Of a stretch of DNA of 34,995 bases, positions 1 through 4,771 are shown one piece after another (position 1 is the stretch's first letter; each line of letters starts with the position of its first letter). The notes below the pieces were generated by a model, which worked only from the letters and a program-made list of their open reading frames with translations, ran no database searches and was not told where the DNA came from. A program made the position numbers and the translations under genes. The DNA comes from Dehalococcoidia bacterium (GTDB lineage Bacteria > Chloroflexota > Dehalococcoidia > E44-bin15 > DAOWNJ01), in NCBI GenBank assembly GCA_030642645.1, contig DAOWNJ010000001.1, positions 1-34,995 on the forward strand. Reading direction: 5' to 3'.

Positions 1-116
1 ATAGAAGGTGGACAACGGTGCCGATACATAAAGGCAGAGATCTAGGGAAAGGCATCTTGAGAAAAATCCTCAAGGATGCGAAAATCAGCACTGATGGATT
101 TGAGCAACTGCGTTGA
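1..116 (+). CDS. hicA: HicA-family mRNA interferase toxin, C-terminal part (cut by window edge)
   Basis: The frame beginning at base 3 is open until TGA at 114-116 and encodes a tail with the segment VPIHKGRDLGKGILRKILKD, which is the characteristic C-terminal half of HicA toxins (double-stranded-RNA-binding-like fold, ribosome-independent mRNA cleavage). The N-terminus, including the usual G-x-H-x-x-(Y/M) catalytic His region, lies outside the window. It is not a copy of the second hicA at 481-708: the two tails differ at most positions, so these are two different HicA paralogues. The stop codon coincides with the left boundary of a 79-bp repeat that ends inside a tRNA-Asn half gene. Any hicB partner would be upstream of the window. 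Confidence 0.75.
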   Translation, partial: RRWTTVPIHKGRDLGKGILRKILKDAKISTDGFEQLR

Positions 117-194
117 GGTTGTATTGGGAATCGAGGCAAGGATCAAAGGATAGCACGCTCCCCGACAGCTCAATGGTAGAGCGGGCGGCTGTTA
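116..194 (+). repeat. 79-bp direct repeat, left copy, ending in a half tRNA-Asn
   Basis: This segment matches 717-795 without gaps, with 72 of 79 bases identical by my count. It starts at the stop codon of the upstream hicA and ends in the anticodon loop of a tRNA-Asn 5' half (159-194). The two copies enclose a hicB-hicA pair, as expected for direct repeats left by site-specific integration or by a tandem duplication at the tRNA gene. Confidence 0.85.
159..194 (+). pseudogene. Truncated tRNA-Asn gene (5' half only)
   Basis: Bases 159-194 match the first 36 nt of the intact tRNA-Asn at 760-834 with a single difference (base 166, C in place of T). They cover the acceptor 5' strand, the D arm, the anticodon stem 5' strand and the GTT anticodon plus one base. 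Homology stops abruptly after GTTA; no 3' acceptor or T arm follows, so this copy cannot give a tRNA. Confidence 0.85.
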
Positions 195-262
195 GTGGAC
201 AGTAATCATCTCTCGCAGCCTAGGAACTAAGTCAGGGTGCAAAAAGTTCGATTGGAGCAAGG

Positions 263-520
263 TTGAAATACACAGTCATAATTGAAGAGGGGCGTGAATC
301 CGGCTATGTAGCCTATGCCCCCGCCCTGAAGGGGTGCGCCTCCCAGGGTGAGACACGGGAGGAAGCCCTGAAGAACGTCAAGGAGGCCATGGAAGCCTAT
401 GGGGAAGCCCTCCTTGAGGATGGCCTCCCCGTTCCTACGGATGTGGGAAGGGACACAGTGGAGCTTGAGGTCAGTGCTAGGCAAGCAAGCTACCCCGAGG
501 ACCTTCTGGCAAAGAGGTAA
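263..520 (+). CDS. hicB: HicB-family antitoxin
   Basis: An 85-residue protein of the HicB antitoxin family, which folds as a partial RNase H-like domain and binds and neutralises HicA, often also repressing its own operon. The core is plain: residues 1-20 with GYVAYAPALKGC, then SQGETREEALKNVKEAMEAY, the signature of the family. The start is a TTG at 263 preceded by GGAGCAAGG. The last ~14 residues (ARQASYPEDLLAKR) look abnormal, because the same bases in the next frame encode the N-terminus of HicA; HicB probably once stopped near 480 and now reads on to 520. No added DNA-binding domain is seen, so operon repression by this short form is uncertain. Confidence 0.85.
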   Translation: MKYTVIIEEGRESGYVAYAPALKGCASQGETREEALKNVKEAMEAYGEALLEDGLPVPTDVGRDTVELEVSARQASYPEDLLAKR

Positions 521-708
521 TCAGGGCATTAGAAAGGGCTGGGTTCTATATTAGGCGACGAAAGGGAAGCCACATCGTGATGAGAAGGGATAATCCCTTC
601 GCTCAAGTGGTAGTGCCAGACCATAAAAGTATTGATACCGGGACATTAGCTTTAATACTTGATGGGGCCAACTTATCAGTCGAGGACTTTATCAAGCTTG
701 TCAAGTAA
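481..708 (+). pseudogene. hicA: HicA-family toxin lacking a recognisable start codon
   Basis: The frame from 481 to TAA at 706-708 encodes a complete HicA: it begins with SKLPRGPSGKEVIRALERAG at residues 2-21, continues with the dsRBD-like core RRRKGSHIVMRR containing the catalytic-type G-S-H, and ends with DHKSIDTGTLALILDGANLS. Families of this size (70-80 aa) usually start with Met-Ser-Lys-Leu-Pro at exactly this point, but here the first codon is GCA and a TAG stop lies directly upstream at 478-480. The next ATG/GTG codons (577-582) fall after the catalytic His. Either the toxin is silenced by loss of its start, or it uses a non-standard start or a frameshift from hicB. The gene overlaps hicB by 40 nt in another frame. 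Confidence 0.7.
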
Positions 709-716
709 CTCTTGCA

Positions 717-795
717 AGGTTGTATTGGGAATCAAGGCAGGGATCAGAGGATAACATACTCCCCGATAGCTCAATGGTAGAGCGGGCGGCTGTTA
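717..795 (+). repeat. 79-bp direct repeat, right copy, leading into the intact tRNA-Asn
   Basis: Gap-free counterpart of 116-194 (72/79 identical). It contains the ~43 bp upstream of the tRNA, presumably its promoter region, and the tRNA 5' half to the base after the anticodon. The rest of the tRNA follows without interruption, so this copy rebuilds a functional gene. Confidence 0.85.
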
Positions 796-834
796 ACCGC
801 TAGGTTCGAGGTTCGAATCCTCGTCGGGGAGCCA
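760..834 (+). tRNA. tRNA-Asn (anticodon GTT)
   Basis: A full cloverleaf can be drawn: acceptor TCCCCGA/TCGGGGA, D stem GCTC/GAGC, anticodon stem GGCGG/CCGCT with one G-T pair, loop CTGTTAA with anticodon GTT, a 5-nt variable loop, and T stem CGAGG/CCTCG around TTCGAAT. The discriminator is G at 831 and CCA is encoded at 832-834. It decodes AAC and AAU. The region 835-906 downstream holds no gene I can recognise. Confidence 0.97.
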
Positions 835-906
835 AACATAACTTCCAGTCATTCAGTTGCAGACTCACACTTTCCATAATAGCTTGTACAGGAACGGCTC
901 TTGACC

Positions 907-1215
907 TCATGGGGTGGGGAGGTAGGCGTTTTTAGCCATTAAAGCGCCGACTGGACATCTCGCCACACACTCACCACATAACTCGCATTTGGACTCATCC
1001 CCCAAAAAGGCGATTTCTAGGTGCCCAGAGGAAGTTCTTCCCTTGGCAGTCTCAAGCGCCGCACCGACAGGCGATCGCCATTTGCCCACCCCCCAGATCA
1101 ACGACGCACAGCCGGCACACCCAGAGGGCTTTAGTCTTTTCATTGATACGGGCCTCATATTCATCGCGAAAGTAACGAATGGTGGTGAGCACCGGATTGG
1201 GCGTCTGATTTGAAT
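907..1215 (-). pseudogene. Decayed Fe-S / NuoF-like remnant
   Basis: Reading on the minus strand, recognisable pieces occur in alternating frames and no single frame is intact. One frame gives TPNPVLTTIRYFRDEYEARI, which matches the end of NuoF-type flavoprotein subunits, then a CRLCVVDLGGGQ stretch resembling a 2Fe-2S NuoG-like segment, and stops. Another frame, in register with the preceding ferredoxin but separated by a TAG at 1216-1218, ends with CELCGECVARCPVGALMAK, a 4Fe-4S ligand motif. I infer an old electron-transfer subunit with two or more frameshifts. The family names rest on short motifs only. It follows the ferredoxin and glutamate-synthase-like genes, so it may be the ruined third member of that redox operon. 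Confidence 0.5.
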
Positions 1216-1437
1216 CTAGCCCGCTCCGGAGGAAACCCAGGGCAATTTCCTTTCAAGGGTTCTATCACGGCTAAAGGCCATACACACCACACGGCAGATT
1301 CCACATCCATTGCATTTATCCGTGTCAAGGTAAATATTTTCTCTTTTACCCTTGGCTGCAATGGTGATAGCGCCTGCAGGACAGGCAGTCACGCAGAAGG
1401 GTGCAGGGCAATAGTTGGCACATATCGACTTCAGCAT
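1216..1437 (-). CDS. 4Fe-4S ferredoxin-type protein, possibly truncated at the C-terminus
   Basis: A 73-residue protein with cysteine patterns of two 4Fe-4S clusters: CANYCPAPFCVTACPAGAI at residues 6-24 and CNGCGICRVVC at 43-53. Such small ferredoxins accompany archaeal-type glutamate synthase modules and pass electrons to the FMN/Fe-S subunit. The ATG at 1437 has a strong AGGAGG ribosome site and lies 10 nt after the stop of the glutamate-synthase-like gene, so the two are co-translated. The end is suspect: sequence after about residue 63 loses similarity, while a +1 frame continues with NuoF-like residues, so a frameshift near 1240 may have created the TAG stop at 1216-1218. Confidence 0.65.
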   Translation of the reverse strand: MLKSICANYCPAPFCVTACPAGAITIAAKGKRENIYLDTDKCNGCGICRVVCMAFSRDRTLERKLPWVSSGAG

Positions 1438-1447
1438 CTCTCCTCCT

Positions 1448-3013
1448 TTATCCTAGAATCCTCTCCGCCTCCTCCATATCCGCTTCCATTATATATGGGA
1501 TACCCGAGACATCCGCTGCCTCTCGTGTCAGGGACATGAGGTCGTCCCTGCTCACGAAGTTAAGGGCAAATTTACGCTCCCCTGCCATGAGTTGCCTCAG
1601 GCCGGTGGCAATCCTGTCGTAATAGGTATAGATGCCTATTGCCGCCGGCGGTATCCTCTCGAAATCCTTTCCATACTTTTCCTTGAGTTCGGCTGCCTCG
1701 ATGAAGGTGCGAAGTAGGGCTTCCTGGTATTCCTTGCCCTTCCCATATGTCTCCTCAAGGAGCTGTCCCTGTGTCTTCCCCACCATAGCGGCGGTAAGGG
1801 TAGAGCGACCCATGCATACCGCCTTTATATAGGGTGCTCCCAGGGCTATAGCCTTAAAGATGTGGTCCTCCAGGGCAAGCCCCCCGGCTATGGAACAACT
1901 TGGGATAAACTCCCCCTTTTCATCGAGCCTCTTAAGGAATTTATAGAGGAGGCTCTCTATATAAACCGTAGGGATCCCCCATTCATTCATCATTCGCCAC
2001 GGGCTCATTCCGGTTCCGCCACCGGCACCGTCAACAGTGAGGAGGTCTATCTTTGCTTCCGAGGCAAATTTTACCGCCCGAGCTAGGTCCGATGCTTTGT
2101 AGGCACCTGTCTTAAGGGTAACATACCTGGCACCTACTCCCCTCAGCCGCTCCACCTCCCTTAAGAAAGGCTCCTCATCTACCATTCCCAGGCGGGAGTG
2201 CCTCTCGAATTCTCGTATGCCACCGGCCCTATAACCCTCCTGAACCACGTGGTCTTCAGGGTCGGGGATGACAATATATCCCCTTCGTTTAAGCTCAAGT
2301 GCCCTCTCAAGTGAAGGCAACTTGACCTCACCGCCGATATCCTTAGCACCCTGCCCCCATTTTATCTCGATGCCCTCGACTCCGAGCTTCTCTACTGCAT
2401 ACTCGGGGACACCAAGACGAGCATCCTCAACATTCGCCTGAACCAGCATCTCCCCATAGCCTTCATACCAGTCCCTATATGTCTTTACCCTCCTCTCAAG
2501 CTCGGGGGACCTTATAACCTTTCCATTTTTAAACTCGGCGTCTGGGTCCATGCCACAGACATTCTCTCCACATACGAGCACCGCCCCACACATGGCAATA
2601 GCGATGGCAGCCCCTTCCCAGTTCACCCTGGCTATCTCTGTTGAGCCCAGGGCACCGGTGAAGAAAGGGACTCTCATCTTTATCTTCTTCTCCCCGGCAC
2701 CGATCTCGGTAGAGATATCAACCGCCTGGAAGATGGCTTTATCCGAGTCTGCCTCGATACCCAGTGCTCCCACACAACTGCCCTGGATATTGAAGTGGGA
2801 GAAATCGACAGGGTAATCCTTCTCCGCTCCTGCAGTGAGCTTACCAAAGGGTTGAGGGTAGATGACCTCCTTTCCTCGGAGTGCTGACCTCCCCACCTCG
2901 CAGTACCCTGGGCAGCCATCTACACATGTTACACATAGTCCAGAGTTGGGTGATGGCGTCACCCGGGTGGTGGTCAAGGTTGCCGCACTTGCATTTGGCT
3001 TGCTAAAAGACAT
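1448..3013 (-). CDS. FMN-binding glutamate synthase family protein (archaeal-type GltB)
   Basis: A 521-residue protein equivalent to the central/FMN domain of glutamate synthase, which makes glutamate from 2-oxoglutarate and ammonia. The N-terminus has a Cys-rich Fe-S-like segment CVTCVDGCPGYC (about residues 27-38). The body is the FMN-binding TIM barrel, with TVDGAGGGTGMSPWRM near 330 and SIAGGLALEDHIFKAIALGA near 375, where phosphate-binding glycines are expected. The large glutaminase domain of classic GltB is absent, as in archaeal-type split enzymes, so the ammonia source is open. The ATG at 3013 is preferred over the TTG at 3016 because AGGAGG ends 5 nt before it. The downstream ferredoxin and the broken redox gene suggest it served as part of a small electron-transfer module. 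Confidence 0.85.
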   Translation of the reverse strand: MSFSKPNASAATLTTTRVTPSPNSGLCVTCVDGCPGYCEVGRSALRGKEVIYPQPFGKLTAGAEKDYPVDFSHFNIQGSCVGALGIEADSDKAIFQAVDISTEIGAGEKKIKMRVPFFTGALGSTEIARVNWEGAAIAIAMCGAVLVCGENVCGMDPDAEFKNGKVIRSPELERRVKTYRDWYEGYGEMLVQANVEDARLGVPEYAVEKLGVEGIEIKWGQGAKDIGGEVKLPSLERALELKRRGYIVIPDPEDHVVQEGYRAGGIREFERHSRLGMVDEEPFLREVERLRGVGARYVTLKTGAYKASDLARAVKFASEAKIDLLTVDGAGGGTGMSPWRMMNEWGIPTVYIESLLYKFLKRLDEKGEFIPSCSIAGGLALEDHIFKAIALGAPYIKAVCMGRSTLTAAMVGKTQGQLLEETYGKGKEYQEALLRTFIEAAELKEKYGKDFERIPPAAIGIYTYYDRIATGLRQLMAGERKFALNFVSRDDLMSLTREAADVSGIPYIMEADMEEAERILG

Positions 3014-3062
3014 CAAGACCTCCTTTATTTTTTAGAAATGCTCTTTTGCAAATCTAGCTAGC

Positions 3063-3376
3063 TTAAGAATCAGAACTCCACTTATATCCACATGCATCAA
3101 GACGGTCTTTAGCCCTTTTTAGTTCTTCCTCTTCGAATAGTTGCCTAAACCGCTGGTCGAGGACGTGAGCTTCTACTGAGAGGTCAAGTCTATCAAGTTC
3201 CCAGAGTGTTGCAAATCCGTCTTGAAATTCATCTGTAGAAAGCAGCTTTTTGCTGCCTCTAAGCCCCTCTTTTCCGTAACCATGTTAAAAAAGCGAGTTG
3301 CATTATAGCTACACTCCTCCTTTGCTCTTTCGTAAATGTCTATCATTGCACTATGGAAAGCAATTTCATCGTCCAT
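3063..3376 (-). pseudogene. Small conserved hypothetical gene interrupted by a -1 frameshift
   Basis: The first frame (3376 down to about 3245) gives an N-terminus AFHSAMIDIYERAKEECSYN. A second frame continues to TAA at 3063-3065 with KKLLSTDEFQDGFATLWELD and then RLDLSVEAHVLDQRF. Together they read like one small protein of a type I associate with frequent hypothetical proteins near restriction or accessory genes: helical start, then a short G-RLDL-S-EAHVL block. The join lies at an AAAAA run (3246-3250 as TTTTT on the plus strand); one extra A would fuse the halves. The start at 3376 has an AGAGGAG ribosome site. Without the shift the first frame ends at 3173 with a 67-residue truncated product. 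Function is unknown. Confidence 0.6.
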
Positions 3377-3397
3377 GATTCGCTCCTCTTTGCATTT

Positions 3398-3934
3398 TTA
3401 CCTGCATTCCCCTTCAGAGAAGCTATATGTTCTTTTGCCTTTTGGTGAGAATCTAAACCGACCTTTCTCTGTTATCCTATATATTATTTCGTCTTCCTTC
3501 ATATGGTGGTCACTGAAAGATAAAATGCCATCTGGTTTCAAGACCCTGTATAACTCCTCAAGCACTCCATCTGGATCGCTTAACGCATGAAGAATATCGT
3601 GTAGTAGAACCACATCTACACTACTATCTGGCAATCCAGTTATACAATCGGAACAGATAGCCTCTACATTTGTTAGCTGCTTCTTGGAAGCGATACTCTT
3701 GACCCGCTGAATACCAAGTGGGTGGATATCCAGGGCATAAACCTTTCCTTTCGCTCCTACCATCTCGGCAGCAATAATTGAATAACTCCCAGGGCCACAT
3801 CCATAGTCAAGTATGTAGAATCCTGGCCTTATCCCTATCTCATTCAAGATATTCCTGCGGGGTAAGAAAAAATCACGGATTCTGAAGCCAAAAGACATAA
3901 ATTTGAAATGGAGATTACTCATTGGTTTATCCAT
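3398..3934 (-). CDS. Class I SAM-dependent methyltransferase
   Basis: A 178-residue protein with the Rossmann-type methyltransferase motif I ILDYGCGPGSYSI near residue 42, followed by YALDIHP (motif II acidic residue), a DVVLLHDILHAL segment (motif IV-like) and LYRVLKPDGILSFSDHH (motif V/VI). This layout is that of UbiE/Methyltransf_11-like enzymes; the substrate cannot be told. I start it at the ATG at 3934 because the same frame upstream overlaps purQ and has no methyltransferase character; an ATG at 3922 or a TTG at 3970 are alternatives and none has a strong ribosome site. It follows purQ by 56 nt in the same direction but shows no purine-specific feature. Confidence 0.85.
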   Translation of the reverse strand: MDKPMSNLHFKFMSFGFRIRDFFLPRRNILNEIGIRPGFYILDYGCGPGSYSIIAAEMVGAKGKVYALDIHPLGIQRVKSIASKKQLTNVEAICSDCITGLPDSSVDVVLLHDILHALSDPDGVLEELYRVLKPDGILSFSDHHMKEDEIIYRITEKGRFRFSPKGKRTYSFSEGECR

Positions 3935-3990
3935 TGCAATCGCCCCGTAATGCTCTTTTATCTGGAACAAGCGCCCATAGTATCGCTGCC

Positions 3991-4761
3991 CTAAGCATTT
4001 TCGACCCACTCCACAGCGTTTCGAAAAATGTGGAAGCCGTCCCCGTATTTCTGCGGGGGCTCCCTTGTCCACCTGGGGTGCTGGGTCCAGCGGGTAAAAC
4101 GCTCGGGATGTGGCATTAAGGCGAAAATGCGACCAGAGGCATCGCAAATGCCAGCGATATTATCTACCGAGCCATTTGGGTTATAGGGATAGCCTGCCTG
4201 GACATTTCCAGTCTCATCAGCATAGTATAAAACCACATTCAACTCTTCCAGTATTCCGGGCTCAGCCACCACCTTACCCTCTCCATGGGCGACAGGGAGA
4301 TACATAGAGGTCATTCCTTTAGTGAATATGCAGGGGCTTTTCTGGTTAACGCGGAGGTAAACCCAGCGACATTCAAACACCCCGGAATCATTGCCTGCCA
4401 GGGTTAATTGTTGCGGGCTTCCATCCGCTGGCCTGGGTAGGATTCCGGCTTTCACCAGGACCTGGAAACCATTACAGATTCCCAGAACGAGCCCTCCACT
4501 GTCGATAAAACCCTGAATATCTTCTCTGAGCTTCAGCCTTATTTCATTTGCCAGAACCTTACCGGCTGATATATCATCGCCATAGGTAAAACCACCGGGT
4601 ATGGCCATTATCTGGTAGCTGGAGAGTAGCTTCTGGTGACCCAGTAGCTCCTTTATATGTGCTAGCTCTACCTGTGATCCTGCTTGCTCGAAGGCAAATG
4701 CAGTTTCCTCGTCGCAGTTCGTCCCCGGAGCTCTGAGTATCAGTGTCTTCACTCTTGCCAC
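3991..4761 (-). CDS. purQ: Phosphoribosylformylglycinamidine synthase, glutaminase subunit PurQ
   Basis: A 256-residue class I glutamine amidotransferase that supplies ammonia to PurL for the conversion of FGAR to FGAM in de novo purine synthesis. The catalytic Cys96 sits in LGICNGFQVL and the His-Glu pair in PHPER (H218, E220); the N-terminal APGTNCDEET and GGFTYGDDISAGK are typical of PurQ. The GTG start at 4761 lies 10 nt after the purL stop, so the two genes form an operon. The length fits the bacterial subunit. No defect seen. Confidence 0.95.
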   Translation of the reverse strand: MARVKTLILRAPGTNCDEETAFAFEQAGSQVELAHIKELLGHQKLLSSYQIMAIPGGFTYGDDISAGKVLANEIRLKLREDIQGFIDSGGLVLGICNGFQVLVKAGILPRPADGSPQQLTLAGNDSGVFECRWVYLRVNQKSPCIFTKGMTSMYLPVAHGEGKVVAEPGILEELNVVLYYADETGNVQAGYPYNPNGSVDNIAGICDASGRIFALMPHPERFTRWTQHPRWTREPPQKYGDGFHIFRNAVEWVENA

Positions 4762-4771
4762 TAGACAAATC

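Noticed and set aside
1..834. CRISPR array or integron attC-type array at the left end
   Set aside because: There are only two repeat copies, 79 bp long, and they contain tRNA sequence; no short regular spacers and no integrase gene are present.
1216..1218. TAG inside the ferredoxin frame as a recoded codon (pyrrolysine)
   Set aside because: Downstream similarity continues in a different frame, so frameshift decay explains the site better than readthrough, and no pyrrolysine system is visible.
1210..1539. A 109-codon plus-strand open frame across the ferredoxin and glutamate-synthase-like gene end
   Set aside because: The minus strand encodes clear Cys-motif proteins there; the plus frame has low-complexity Pro/Ser runs and no ribosome site of note.
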